This document shows, piece by piece, positions 26,132 through 36,627 of a stretch of 64,000 nt of DNA (within the stretch, counting starts at the first letter, position 1; the number at the start of each line of letters is the position of its first letter). The translations under genes and the position numbers were made by a program. The stretch is from Cyanophora paradoxa (taxonomy: Eukaryota > Glaucocystophyceae > Cyanophorales > Cyanophoraceae): positions 310,001 through 374,000 of the forward strand of contig QPMI01000044.1 in NCBI GenBank assembly GCA_004431415.1, written 5' to 3'. Below the pieces are notes generated by a model. It saw only the letters and a list, made by a program, of their open reading frames with translations, was not told where the DNA came from and made no database searches.

Positions 26132-29100
26132 ATGACGGAACCCATAGTAGAAACGACAATAAAGAATGCGGTATTGGATAATAATTTTTATATAACCCAT
26201 GCCAATATACCCAGTGAATCCAATGACCTGATAGTAGATCTAAAAGGGTATGTGATGGGAGCTATGGCTTCCAACCTGTGGAATGACATTTTCGGTTACG
26301 AGTTTGGTCACATCTATGACATTGCAAATGGGATCGGCTATGTGGATGCAATGGCAGGCACAGCCTTTCGAAATCTAAATTGCAACTGTGTGGGAGGGTG
26401 GATGTTTCAGATCTGTTCAAATGTCGATCCTACTATTGATCCAGCTACTGTGACCTTTGATTGCAATCTATTCGCCCCTAAAACCATTTTCTCCATCACT
26501 TGCAATCTCGTTAATTCAGATGTCCCTATTGTAGCACCTATAATTGGTGCAAGTAATATTTATATTCAGAGAGAGCCTGTTGTAACTTCAAATGTTGTGC
26601 AGGGATGGATACAAAACCACACGCACACAAAAGCCCAAATAACAGATTTCGATCACACTCATTTATGGGAACATATCACAAATCCGCCATTGACCTTCCC
26701 ACCTGCTGCACACACTCATGATTATTCCCAGATCACCAATTCGAACCACTTTCACACTAAATCCGAGATCACAGATTTTGCCCACACTCATTTATGGGAG
26801 CATATCACAAATCCGCCATTAACCTTCCCACCTGCTGCACACACTCATGATTATTCCCAGATCACCAATTCGAACCACTTTCACACTAAATCCGAGATCA
26901 CAGATTTCGCCCATACTCATTTATGGGAGCATATCACAAATCCTCCGTTAACCTTCCCACCTGATTCACACACTCATGATTATTCAGAGATTACAAATAG
27001 CAACCACAGGCACCCATGGAGCGAAATAGACGAACAGCCAGTTTTTGCCCAATTGAATGCAATCGGAAACGTTTTTAATGGAGTCACACTTTACCAATCA
27101 ATTAATACACCTGAAAGGCTATTTTTGAATGATCATTATGTTAGTCTCAATGGTTCATTTACAGGTGAAACAGGCACACCGATGGTGGGAACTCTTGCAG
27201 TAAGATTACCCAGGGATCCAATCGTAAATGGAGTGTATAGTGGCGATTTCAATGTAGGAGTAAACGATACTTTCCCCAGTATCTATGTTACGAATTATCA
27301 CCCAGGAGAAATAGGACAAGTAGCGGATTTTTCAGCAGCTATTCAAATTAACGTAACAGATCAAAGCGCATATGATGGAGCAAGACCTAAAATAGTATTC
27401 ACAAGGGAGAAAGTTGTTAACTATCTTCCCGTTGCGGGACAACCCACAGATGATCACGGGAAATGTGAAATGGCGTGGATTAAAACGACATCAGGTGGCG
27501 CCTTAGAAGTCAATCAGAGAATGGCGGCGAAAAACTTACACAATACCACCCTTTCGGGTGTGGTTACAGATGATTACCTTACCAATAAAGGATATCTTAC
27601 CACAGCAGATCTTAGCAGTTATACAACAGATGCGGAATTAACTACGGCTCTTGCGAATTATTTACCTCTTACAGGTGGAACCGTCACCGGAACCGTTAAC
27701 TCTACCACTTTACAAATTGGCGGAACCACAATACCGAAAGGTTACGAATTCGACCAATTAGATAGTATTTCAACAGATAGAAGCGCTAATAATTGGACTG
27801 TCAATTGGACAGGACATAGAACAGGGCAAACAGGATGTTATACTACACCATTAAATGATGAAGATTGCAGCGGTTGTTTTATGCGTTGGACAGTTCCAGA
27901 AGGTATGAAATCGTTTTACATTCAACTTTTAAATTGGCATAATTGTAGATATTTCGACATTTACGGTGAAACTGTAAATGGACATCAGCATTTCTTAAAA
28001 CGTGTTAATCACTATCAAGCAATACAAGATAGCGGAATTCAAGATGGAACCTATAATGCTATTATTTACACTTCTATTAACTGTGATTTCTATAAAAAGA
28101 TTTTGGTGAAAGGTGTGAAAGGTCGCATTCATCTTACGGGGGTTTTCGGTTGGAGTAGACAAAGAGCAACCGATAATGATGTTGGATTAATTCATTATGA
28201 TAATATCGCTTTTAATCCTGTCGGCAAATATTCCGATTTTGATGTGGTGAGTGGTTGGAATAGCACAGGTGTAGAGTTTGTCGGAAGTTGGCAGACCAAT
28301 TGGAAACCTACAACAGATAACCCAGTAGCAGGATTTCATAGCACTATACAAAATGATGAGACCAGTAGTGACTACGCGCAAGTTATAGTGCCGACGGGAA
28401 TGAAAACATGTCACATCCAATATTTATGTTGGACGAATGCAAGATACTTTGATATTCAGGGATACCGCAACAGTCGATGGAATCATATTATGAGAGTGAA
28501 TACTTACCAAAATGTATCAAACACAGCCGATTCATTATGGCATGACAGTTTATTATGGACTTCCGTATTTTGTGGGAATTTTACACATATTAGAGTTGTG
28601 GCAAGAAAAGGACGCGTTCATATTGGAATGCTTGGATGGACAAAAGAGGTAGGAAGAACAGCACCCGCGAATGGTATGATTAGTTGGGATAATGTTTATA
28701 GCAAACCGTCATTTTATTCAGCCGCAGACCTTCCAGGAACAGCTACATGGGCTACAAACACATGGTTAAAATCAGTAGATGCAGTCGAGCGTGTTTGGTT
28801 TGGTAATGGCGATTGCACGTATATACGAGGGAGACCAAATGGTGATGGTGTGTCAATTGAATTTAGAAACTCAGCAGATGGAGCAATTTTAAAATCTTAT
28901 AACAATGGAAACCTTTGGATTAACAACACTTTGACAGTTCCGACAATAAGCGCTACCACCATCGGTGCAACAACCATAGATGTTGCAACACTAAAAAGAA
29001 ATGGTTATGACGTTCCAAAATGTTACGGTTTTGATGACACAGTAGCGGGTGGCGCTTATCATTCATCGGGCGGAACTTGGACAGTTGGTTATGGGTCATC

Positions 29101-30538
29101 TTGGGATCCAGGATATAATTATGGTAGTTATGTATTCAATAGTGAAGCCGATGATACAGAATCTACATCTACTTGGATTCAGTATACAATACCCACAGCA
29201 ATGGTTAATGGGACAGCATTCCTTACACATTTACCGTGGACTAATTGCCGTTACTTTGAAATTTGGGGAGTCCGTAGTAATGGAGCAATTGTATTTATTA
29301 CGAGAGTTAATAACTATCACCCTCATAATGGCGATTCCGGCGGTCACCACAACGGGTTAAATAATGTCCCTATCTTCCTTGCGGGTCGATTTACTCACAT
29401 CCGTATTTATCCGAGAGTTGGAAGAGTTCATATTATGGGTATTGGTTTCACACATGATCGCGCACATAGTAGTTCTTATGGTGGACACACCGGTTACATT
29501 TCTTGGGATAACATTTATAGTAAGCCAAATCTACTTACACCGAGTTTAGTTGGAAACATTACAGGTTTTGATACTTGGAGTGGAACAGGTAGTGGCGGTC
29601 TATCATTTAGCGGATCTTGGGTATCGGGTTGGACGGCTACTAATGATAATCCCGTGGACGGATTTTATAGTAGTGTTTCAGGTGATACGACGAGCAGTGA
29701 TTGGGCGCAAATCGAAAAACCAGCAAATATGAAAACATGTCACGTTCAATATTTGTGTTGGACGAATTGTAGATATTTCGATATTGGAGGTTATCGATCG
29801 GGTAGATGGTTCCACATTATGCGTGTAAATACTTACCAGGCTATCTCAAATTATGGAACTTCTGATTATCACGATGGGTTGGCGTGGGCTTCCTTTGCTT
29901 GTGATAACTTTTCACACGTAAGATTCGTTGCAAGTAAAGGGCGGTGTTACATCGGTATGGTTGGATGGACAAAAGAAAAAGGAAGAACGTCACCCGCTAA
30001 TGGTATGATAAGTTGGGATAACGTTTTTAGTAAACCGCTGTCGGCAACTTGGGCTACCGGAGATTGGATTAGATCAAGTGATGATTATGAAAGAGTATAT
30101 TTCGGTTCAGCAGGAACTACATACATTAGAGGTCATACAACAACAGTAGTAGAGTTTAGGAATACGATAGATACACATGTAGCATTTATAAATGACGACG
30201 GTTACATGTGGGTTAGAAACTATCTTGGACAAGGTAGCGATAGAAGATACAAAACCGATATTAAAAAGATAACCGGCGCTCTTTCAGCAATTGAAAAATT
30301 GGAAGGAGTGAGTTTTAAACGAATCGGAAGTGAAAAAGACGGAACAAGATTAGGTTTAATTGCGCAAGATGTGCAACAGGTTATACCAGAAGTTGTGAGA
30401 GCAAAACAAGATGATGGCTACTTAGCTCTCGAATACACGGGTTTAATTCCTGTTCTCATAGAAGCCGTTAAAGAGTTATCTAAGAAATGCAAGAGTCTAC
30501 AAGATCAAATAGATCAAATTAAAAATGTCACAGTATAA
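26132..30538 (+). CDS. Giant tail-fibre-like protein with S74 intramolecular chaperone
   Basis: 1468 residues. After a globular N-terminus, residues about 165-295 contain His-rich phage-fibre repeats (HTHDYSQITNSNHFH, HTHLWEHITNPPLTFPP). A collar region follows, then four related beta modules from about 535 to 1300, each with a CRYFDI/ARYFDI core, an HIMRVNTYQ-type stretch, a GRVHIGMLGW-type strand and ending in SWDNVYSKP. The C-terminal about 100 residues are an S74 peptidase/chaperone domain: SDRRYKTDIKKI with Ser1369 and Lys1374 (Ser+5, the catalytic spacing in endosialidases), GLIAQDVQQVIPEVV, and a final coiled coil. This domain trimerises the fibre and cuts itself off. Probably the host-recognition fibre. 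Confidence 0.88.
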   Translation: MTEPIVETTIKNAVLDNNFYITHANIPSESNDLIVDLKGYVMGAMASNLWNDIFGYEFGHIYDIANGIGYVDAMAGTAFRNLNCNCVGGWMFQICSNVDPTIDPATVTFDCNLFAPKTIFSITCNLVNSDVPIVAPIIGASNIYIQREPVVTSNVVQGWIQNHTHTKAQITDFDHTHLWEHITNPPLTFPPAAHTHDYSQITNSNHFHTKSEITDFAHTHLWEHITNPPLTFPPAAHTHDYSQITNSNHFHTKSEITDFAHTHLWEHITNPPLTFPPDSHTHDYSEITNSNHRHPWSEIDEQPVFAQLNAIGNVFNGVTLYQSINTPERLFLNDHYVSLNGSFTGETGTPMVGTLAVRLPRDPIVNGVYSGDFNVGVNDTFPSIYVTNYHPGEIGQVADFSAAIQINVTDQSAYDGARPKIVFTREKVVNYLPVAGQPTDDHGKCEMAWIKTTSGGALEVNQRMAAKNLHNTTLSGVVTDDYLTNKGYLTTADLSSYTTDAELTTALANYLPLTGGTVTGTVNSTTLQIGGTTIPKGYEFDQLDSISTDRSANNWTVNWTGHRTGQTGCYTTPLNDEDCSGCFMRWTVPEGMKSFYIQLLNWHNCRYFDIYGETVNGHQHFLKRVNHYQAIQDSGIQDGTYNAIIYTSINCDFYKKILVKGVKGRIHLTGVFGWSRQRATDNDVGLIHYDNIAFNPVGKYSDFDVVSGWNSTGVEFVGSWQTNWKPTTDNPVAGFHSTIQNDETSSDYAQVIVPTGMKTCHIQYLCWTNARYFDIQGYRNSRWNHIMRVNTYQNVSNTADSLWHDSLLWTSVFCGNFTHIRVVARKGRVHIGMLGWTKEVGRTAPANGMISWDNVYSKPSFYSAADLPGTATWATNTWLKSVDAVERVWFGNGDCTYIRGRPNGDGVSIEFRNSADGAILKSYNNGNLWINNTLTVPTISATTIGATTIDVATLKRNGYDVPKCYGFDDTVAGGAYHSSGGTWTVGYGSSWDPGYNYGSYVFNSEADDTESTSTWIQYTIPTAMVNGTAFLTHLPWTNCRYFEIWGVRSNGAIVFITRVNNYHPHNGDSGGHHNGLNNVPIFLAGRFTHIRIYPRVGRVHIMGIGFTHDRAHSSSYGGHTGYISWDNIYSKPNLLTPSLVGNITGFDTWSGTGSGGLSFSGSWVSGWTATNDNPVDGFYSSVSGDTTSSDWAQIEKPANMKTCHVQYLCWTNCRYFDIGGYRSGRWFHIMRVNTYQAISNYGTSDYHDGLAWASFACDNFSHVRFVASKGRCYIGMVGWTKEKGRTSPANGMISWDNVFSKPLSATWATGDWIRSSDDYERVYFGSAGTTYIRGHTTTVVEFRNTIDTHVAFINDDGYMWVRNYLGQGSDRRYKTDIKKITGALSAIEKLEGVSFKRIGSEKDGTRLGLIAQDVQQVIPEVVRAKQDDGYLALEYTGLIPVLIEAVKELSKKCKSLQDQIDQIKNVTV
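26625..27010 (+). repeat. Tandem 129-bp coding repeat, about three units
   Basis: The LWEHITNPPL codons recur at 26663, 26792 and 26921, exactly 129 bp (43 codons) apart, with few base differences between the first two units and more drift in the third. In-frame repeat of the fibre's His-rich segment. Recombination here could change fibre length. Confidence 0.85.
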
Positions 30539-30541
30539 TAA

Positions 30542-30850
30542 ATGGCGACCTATCCACTTGGTGGATCTCCTTCCACTACTACTGAGCCTGTCGCTCTTGC
30601 ATTCGATACTATTAAACTTGTAGCCGCACTACAAAATGTCGAAAAAACAATTCAGCAAACTAACAAACTGTCCCCAGTTGTTCATGAATATAAAAACCTC
30701 TTGGTTAATGTCCTTGCGCAATCGGCTTATGGTGATCCCGTAGCACGTTACGCCGAATGTGATTCTAACCTTAAAGCGATGACATCAAACCTCCAATGTC
30801 TAACAACCGCTTACCAATCTCTTGGATCGAATCTTATCACATTGGCTTAA
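30542..30850 (+). CDS. Small hypothetical protein downstream of the giant fibre
   Basis: 102 residues starting 3 bp after the fibre stop, so probably co-expressed. Mostly helical: AFDTIKLVAALQNVEKTIQQ, HEYKNLLVNVLAQ, NLQCLTTAYQSLG. No known family recognised. Position right after a fibre gene is where phages often keep a fibre assembly or adaptor protein, but this is only analogy. It is the last gene before the right TIR. Confidence 0.55.
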   Translation: MATYPLGGSPSTTTEPVALAFDTIKLVAALQNVEKTIQQTNKLSPVVHEYKNLLVNVLAQSAYGDPVARYAECDSNLKAMTSNLQCLTTAYQSLGSNLITLA

Positions 30851-30976
30851 TGGTTTATTTTTATTTTTCATAGAGCATGCATAAGAAAGGCATGTATCTT
30901 GCATAGTGGGCGGGGCGCGAGTGTATTTTAACGTGGTCTATCGTCGTACTTTGTCGGTGGGGCTTACCTTGATCTC

Positions 30977-31018
30977 GCAAGTTTGTGCAGGTGGGCATTT
31001 TCGGCAGCACAAACTTGC
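30977..31018. other. Perfect 12-bp hairpin in the right TIR
   Basis: Mirror of the left hairpin at 7360-7401: GCAAGTTTGTGC and its complement around an 18-nt loop, downstream of the minus-strand zinc-ribbon gene. Confidence 0.7.
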
Positions 31019-31059
31019 TTTAAAAAATATAAAATGAAATTCGATTAGGTATTCATTGA

Positions 31060-31434
31060 TTAGCTTGTCCGAGTCTCACTATAACACTGTCGGCATTTAT
31101 AGTAGAGACCATCCTTCGTACTTTGCTTTTTATTATACTCGCTTGCAGGCTTCTCAATCTTGCAATCCGGGCATATCTTCGATTGTACTTCGATTTTCGG
31201 ACGCGTTTTTAAGACATTGTGATAGTGATCATTTTGATAGTCACGGTGGCACTCTATGCATCTCCAATATAATGTTATATTTCCCGACTTGCACTTGCGC
31301 AAAGGGAACCACAATGCAGGCTTGACCTCTTTGCACACATTGCACAGTTTACTTTTAGGTAAGGGGAGCTGATTACCCGGCATCTTTATACTTGTATAGT
31401 GGGAAATCTTTAAGTGGGGATATACGCACTTCAT
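31060..31434 (-). CDS. Two-zinc-ribbon protein encoded inside the right TIR
   Basis: Identical 124-residue translation to the left TIR copy, on the opposite strand and again reading inward. Contains the CNVC...CIEC and CPDC...CRQC zinc-binding sets. Complete identity despite two nearby indels in non-coding TIR sequence suggests recent insertion or copy correction during replication. Confidence 0.75.
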   Translation of the reverse strand: MKCVYPHLKISHYTSIKMPGNQLPLPKSKLCNVCKEVKPALWFPLRKCKSGNITLYWRCIECHRDYQNDHYHNVLKTRPKIEVQSKICPDCKIEKPASEYNKKQSTKDGLYYKCRQCYSETRTS

Positions 31435-31793
31435 AAGTTGTTTTAACCTATCGGTGGGGCTCACCTTGATTTTTCAATTTGAATTACTGAAAACAGTTTG
31501 ACAAGGATCGGAACATTACGCAAAAATAGGGTCTTACTGTCCTTACTGAGAGATCGGAAGGCGGAATAAAGGCTTACTGAAAATGGTAAGGGATTAGAGA
31601 GAAGATTATATGTAGGTTTTTGTGATTGGTTTCAGTAAGGAGGAGTTAGATGTTTGAAAAATACAGTGCTAATTTATGATTTGTTACTGAGCCTTACTGA
31701 GAAATTTGAAAATGGATAATGGGCTTACTGAGAATGGTAGTGGGGAAAGAAAGAAGAGGGCGCGCAATTGGTGGGGCTTACCTGCAAGCGAGC

Positions 31794-31799
31794 CACGCC
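31794..31799. repeat. Right target-site duplication CACGCC
   Basis: Exact copy of 6577-6582, directly after the right TIR. It is followed by GGGCCCCCGCAG, the native intron acceptor of the interrupted host gene. Confidence 0.85.
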
Positions 31800-31811
31800 G
31801 GGCCCCCGCAG

Positions 31812-32985
31812 GAGTCGTCGCGGTCCTTCGCGCAGGAGGTCATGCAGGCCGGCGTCCGCCGCTCCCTCGCCCGCGAGTGCGCCGCCCCCGTCCCCGCGCC
31901 GGCGCCGGCACTGGCGCGGCCCGCGGGGGCCGACCGGGGCCGGCAGGATGATGTTCTTCGCGCGCGAGCTGTACCTTAACCAGTCGATCGTCATGTCCCG
32001 CGAGACGATGATCAGCCGCTTCCAGGCGCGCGCCCCGCCCCGCGGCGCCCGCCCGCCGCTGCACGATCTGACGCCTTTGCGCAGACGAACATGGAGCTGT
32101 TCCGCGAGATCGACCTCGGGCTGAAGTTCGGCAGCCCGTCGCTGAAGCTGCCGGGGAGCGACAACCGCTACGCCCCTCAGGTGCGGCCTTTGCAGGCGCA
32201 GCGCTCCCATCAGACTCTGCTGCCCGCCTGACCTGCGCCCGCCCCGGCCGCGCCAGGACCACCTGAACTACGACAAGAACCAGTGCATGGCGGAGAGCGG
32301 CGACTGCTCGGACCTCAATCCGCGGGAGCGCGCAATGTGTACGCCTGCGCCCGCCCGCCGCGAAATTTTAAGCTCCAGCTTTGCTTTCGCCGTTTCTGAG
32401 GCGGCCGGCCCTGCGCGCAGTTATGGTGGGCCTCAACTCGCTGACGGAGCGCTACCTGTCGGGCTGCCTCCAGATCCTGCAGGACAACCTGTGCGAGATC
32501 GAGGGCTGCACCTCGCAGGCGAAGTACACGTACAGCACGAGCCAGTCGCTCAAGGAGATCGAAACCATCTCGCGCCGCTTCCTCGACCGCGGCATGCGCA
32601 CTGCCATCGATCTCTACATACAGGCGCGACCTCGAGGCTACCGGCTCCCACTCCCGCTCCCGTGCGCTGACGCGGGGGCGCGCGCGCGCAGGAGACGGAG
32701 GCGAACATCGCGATGATCCTCATGATCGAGGCCGTCATCATGACCATCGCATTCGTCTTCCTAACCGGACTATACTTCGTGCGTGCTCGCGCGCGGGCGG
32801 GCGGGCGGCGAACGGGCGCCGGCGCTGACGGGGCGGGGCGGCAGCTGCTGTTCAAGCCGATGGTGCAGGGGCTGATGGACGAGGCGAACCGGACGTCGCA
32901 GATGCTCATGATGATCCCCAAGCGCTTCATCTTCGAGGTCGAGTACCTCCACTCCTACTTCTCCAACTCCGTCGGCGACGACTGA
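31812..32985 (+). CDS. TmcB/TmcC-like membrane protein, 3' part after the element
   Basis: Continuation of the host gene interrupted at 6577. Recognisable exon products, in order: ESSRSFAQEVMQA, ELYLNQSIVMSRETMISRFQ, TNMELFREIDLGLKFG, a Cys-containing loop (NQCMAESGDCSDLN), LNSLTERYLSGCLQILQDNL, an ISRRFLDRGM helix, a membrane helix (MILMIEAVIMTIAFVFLTGL), and a last exon ending MMIPKRFIFEVEYLHSYF, stop at 32983. This end resembles the end of the left module (ILMNVPRPVIRAISKHYS at 4152), so the protein seems to contain two related halves. Splice phases directly around the insertion are not reconciled, so an extra small exon may lie in 5961-6576. Confidence 0.55.
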
Positions 32986-34550
32986 GCGCGCCGGCGCCCG
33001 ATACCGATCCCGGGACCCACCCGCCGGGCCCCGGGGGGGCGCGCGGCCCCCCGCCCGTCCGTGCGGCCGCGGGGCGGGGGCCGGGGCCGGGCTGTCGCGA
33101 GCTCGAGCCCTTTTATAGTATAATTTTAGGCGCCTTGTTGAAAATCGTAGCTTCCTCGCATTCCTTTATCTCCGTAGACGTCGATTCAGCGCAAGCTTCA
33201 GGTTGTTTTCCCGTATGCCTCTGTATGCATGCGCATACTATGATATGTATATTCGCGTATGCCATTCGCTCTGTGTATTTGCGTATCAGATTTCTATTCG
33301 CTTCTATATTCACAGAGATTTAGTCGCTTTGCAAGATAGTTATATATCTAGAATTAGGTTCTTTCGGCTCTTGCAGCCGTTTGATGATACTCTGAGATGA
33401 GACTTTTTCGAATTCTCGACGCTGACTTCGAATATTAATTTGCGGAGCGCAGCTGTCACAGTGTAGATTCTGTAGATCGATTCCAGTTCTCGAGATTCGC
33501 AACATCGATATCGCTTGTCTGGCCTGAGTCGCAGCGACTCTAATTTGCCGCTTATTCAAGATCGGGGGTGCGCAGCACAGCAGATTCAATTTTAGACCCA
33601 TTGGGTTGTGTTCATAACAGGTTGTGTACATGTACATGTTGTGCGCAGGAGCCTTGGGCTTCGGTCAGCCGCCGGGCTGCAGCCTGACGAGCCCCAGCGC
33701 CACGCCGCCAGCCCCGCGAGCTCGAGCTCGAGTCGATCGCCGGCGGGCCCCCCGTGGGCCCCGGGCCCCGGCCGGGGCGCCCGCGCGGTTCACTACTACA
33801 GTAGTACTGGGCCGCCTGCATGCATATGACACACACTGTGACACACAGGCCTGATTCGCGTCACAGGCCTGAAGACTCAAATGCAGTGTACCTGATCGAA
33901 AACCGTTGATTTTGCAAAAACAAAAAAGAAAAGGCCGCGAGGCTCCTGAGAGCTCATGATCACAACTCAAGTTTGCAAATTGCTGGGTACGTATATACAA
34001 CCGTACAAGTTGCGAAGGTGGCCATGCAATATTCAATGATTATGGCCGATTCGTATATCAAAATCCGCGATCATGATGAGCTCGAGTCATGATCAGCTGC
34101 AGAGTCAGTGCTAGTGCAGACTGCAGTCCGACGGTCTGCCACTGAGACTGCCAGGCTGCAGCTCCGAGTCATGATCCCGCCGCTCGCCAGCTGTTTGTAA
34201 CTTATAATTAGTAAGAGCATTAGCGCCGCATGCACGCCGCCGCCGCCGCCGCGGCGCACGCCAAGTGCACGCTCCGAATATATTAATCCTCCGATCGCGA
34301 GGCTCGGCTGCACTAGCTAGCAGTGCCTAGCACTGCGGCAGCTGCAGCGGCTCGCGACTCGCGATCCGATCGCCTCATGATCACGCAAGCCTGAAGCGCT
34401 GCGGCAGCATATATACCGCGCGCCGGGCCGCACGTGCACTATAGCTATATAGCTACGTATACCGTGATACGCATGCACATACGGGTAGTCTAGATCTGGT
34501 ATACGTACTGCATGCGCAGCTGCAGCTGCAGGCTCCATATGCATGTATAT
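32986..34550. other. Intergenic, no gene recognised
   Basis: Mixed AT- and GC-rich host DNA with many short palindromes (TCATGATC, CTGCAGCTGCAG, GAGCTCGAGCTCGAG). Reading frames are short and lack conserved features. An intergenic GC block at 33660-33790 shows no splice-consistent coding pattern. Confidence 0.5.
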
Positions 34551-35119
34551 ATGGCGTCCAAGCGGCCTTCGCCTCCTCCTTCGGCGCAATCGTTATCGTT
34601 CCTCCTTGTCACCTTCAGCTTGAGCTTGGCGGCGGTGGCTCCGGCGCTGGTCGGCGCGTGCTCGGACTGCGAGGTGGATCGCTCGGTCATTCTATCCGGA
34701 ACAAGCTGCTTGACGGGAGATTGCGATATCGCCAGCGGCACGCTTACGGTCGTCGAGTACCTCGGCGAGTCCTACTGCCTGCAGACGAACTGCACCGCGG
34801 GCCAGGAAATGGTCTCCGCATTCACGTGTACCGACGGTAATCTCGTGGGAGACGACATGTCCAGCTGGCACTACCCAGAGCGCGACCGGTTCATCGAGAA
34901 ACAGACGACCGGCGAATCGCCCTTCTTCGTGGCAATGCGCCCCGTCTGCGCGTGCCAGCCGCCCCTCGTGAACGTCTCCAACGTCTGCGTGAACCCCGTG
35001 ACGCCGTCCCCCAGCCCCAGCCCCAGCCCCTCGCCAAGCCCCAGCCCCAGCCCGTCGCCCAGCCCCAGCCCCAGCCCCTTGCCCAGCCCCAGCCCGTCGA
35101 CGTCTCCCTCCCCTTCAAA

Positions 35120-35158
<39 letters not shown>

Positions 35159-36627
35159 ACCCACGCATCCGGCCCCCGTTATGGTGCGTACAATCTCAAA
35201 ATTAAATTTAAGTTCAATCGAGCGCGATTCCGGATCCGCGCTTTGCGCACGCGTGTGCAGAACATCACGAGGATCGTGAGCGGCTCGAGCTCCAGCTCGG
35301 TGGGCCTCGTCTTCGACTCGAGCACCAACACGGCCGACGTGAAGCAGCCTGTCATCCGAGCGCCCCAGGACGCGAACAGCGAAGCGAGCGTCAACGGAGA
35401 GGTCCGCTCGAGTCGTTTTACCTGGCCATATGCATGCGGGGTTTTAATTTGCGGTCGATTCGAATTCGATCGCTTCACGTCATTCATTTGAATGTGCAGA
35501 ACTTCCCGGGCCCGTACCCATCCAACATCAGCGTGTCTATCCTGTCGGGGGCGAGCGAGTGCGAGGCTCTTGACGGCAAGATCGTCAGCCAGACTTTGAT
35601 CACATTCCGTGCGTGGCGCGGCCATCGCGATCGCGATCGCCGTCGACGCCCTTGCAATTGCCCCGTGGACCAGTGGACATGGCCGGCACCTCGAGCTCTA
35701 GATCAGTATATAAATTTTTAAAATTAGTAAAGATGCATTCGAACTTCAGCTTCCGAAATGTTTGAAGCTCAATTGATGCGAGGTCTGTCGGTACTCGGCA
35801 GGGACCCCCACCCTGGCGACCTGCAATAGTAATGCCGGCGCCGGCGGACGCCGCCTGAGGCGCCTTGTGCTCGCGGTGCGATTGTCCGAATTTAATCGCG
35901 TCTTTTACGTATTATGCGTCTTTAACCACGTTACTGAGTCCACGTCACACTGATCATGAGTCGATCTCTTTTCCAACCCAATTAACTGCAGGCCACGGAT
36001 TCGAACGCGTTCACGGCGAACGCGAACTACAGTTTGCGCTTCAGCAGCCCCACCGGCTCTTTTGTGCGTGATTAATATATATGTTGATCATGATAACGAC
36101 GTCGTCCGAATTTAATTCTGCGTGAAGAGCTATAGATCTAGAGTCCACCTGAATTTTCACGTGCGTGATTAATTTATATTAATCATATGCATGATCGTGC
36201 GTGATTAATTTATATTAATCATATGCATATGCATGATCATGACGAATAGAATAGATCCGAATTTTTTTAATTCTGCGTGAATAGCTATAGATATCGTGAT
36301 CAGTACTGATCGATATCGCAATTTTGACTTCCGCTCTTCAGAACACCTTCACCTTGCTGAATGTGCGCACGCGGGCCCTATTTCAAGACTGAATTTAATT
36401 TTAGCGCGCTTTGGATATATATCTCTGTTGCGTGATCCGATCCTTGCGCGAACGATACGGATTCGCAGGCCTTCGCGTGGACTCCTACGCCGGCGCCGGC
36501 GTCGCCTGGGGTCCCTTGGCCCGCCCTCCGCTCGTCAGCCGTCGCCGGCTTTCGAATTCCCGCCGGGGCCACGCTCGTCGGCATGGCGATGTCCGTCATC
36601 GCTGCCCTCTTGGCGGCCGCTCTATAG
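34551..36627 (+). CDS. Secreted Ser-Pro-rich protein with GPI-type tail (spliced)
   Basis: The ATG at 34551 gives a basic start and a hydrophobic signal sequence (SLSFLLVTFSLSLAAVAPALVG), then a Cys-containing domain with about ten cysteines. A long (Ser-Pro)n stretch at 35007-35165 follows, like the rod of pherophorins and other algal wall glycoproteins. Later exons, with AG acceptors near 35258, 35500, 35990, 36340 and 36464, encode IVSGSSSSSVGLVFDSST, NFPGPYPSNISVSILSGASE and ANANYSLRFSSPTGSF. The last exon ends in GFRIPAGATLVGMAMSVIAA then LLAAAL and a TAG, a typical GPI-attachment signal. A cell-surface glycoprotein is likely. Exact exon edges between 35600 and 36470 are uncertain. Confidence 0.6.
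36161..36240. repeat. Duplicated palindromic AT-rich repeat in an intron
   Basis: GTGCGTGATTAATTTATATT continuing to TAATCATATGCAT occurs at 36161 and again at 36198. Each copy contains the palindromes GATTAATTTATATTAATC and ATCATATGCATATGCATGAT-like arms. Lies between exons of the Ser-Pro-rich gene. Confidence 0.6.

Larger units (their letters stand above)
6583..31793. mobile_element. Integrated Polinton-like virus (PLV/Polinton-type element), 25.2 kb
   Basis: The element is bounded by TIRs of about 905 bp and a CACGCC duplication, and is visibly AT-richer and intron-poor compared with its flanks. It carries the diagnostic set: RVE integrase, B-family polymerase with helicase, FtsK/HerA-type packaging ATPase and double-jelly-roll major capsid protein. 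It adds accessory genes (AdoMetDC-like, patatin, S74 fibre). I found no adenovirus-type maturation protease. TIR copies differ only by two one-base homopolymer indels, suggesting a recent insertion. One fibre gene is frameshifted, so the copy may be partly decayed, or the sequence may contain errors there. Confidence 0.92.
30890..31793. repeat. Right terminal inverted repeat (904 bp)
   Basis: Reverse complement of 6583-7488 with two single-base homopolymer differences. Carries the second copy of the zinc-ribbon gene, the hairpin, the subterminal motifs and, at its outer tip, the complement of the acceptor/donor sequence. Confidence 0.93.
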
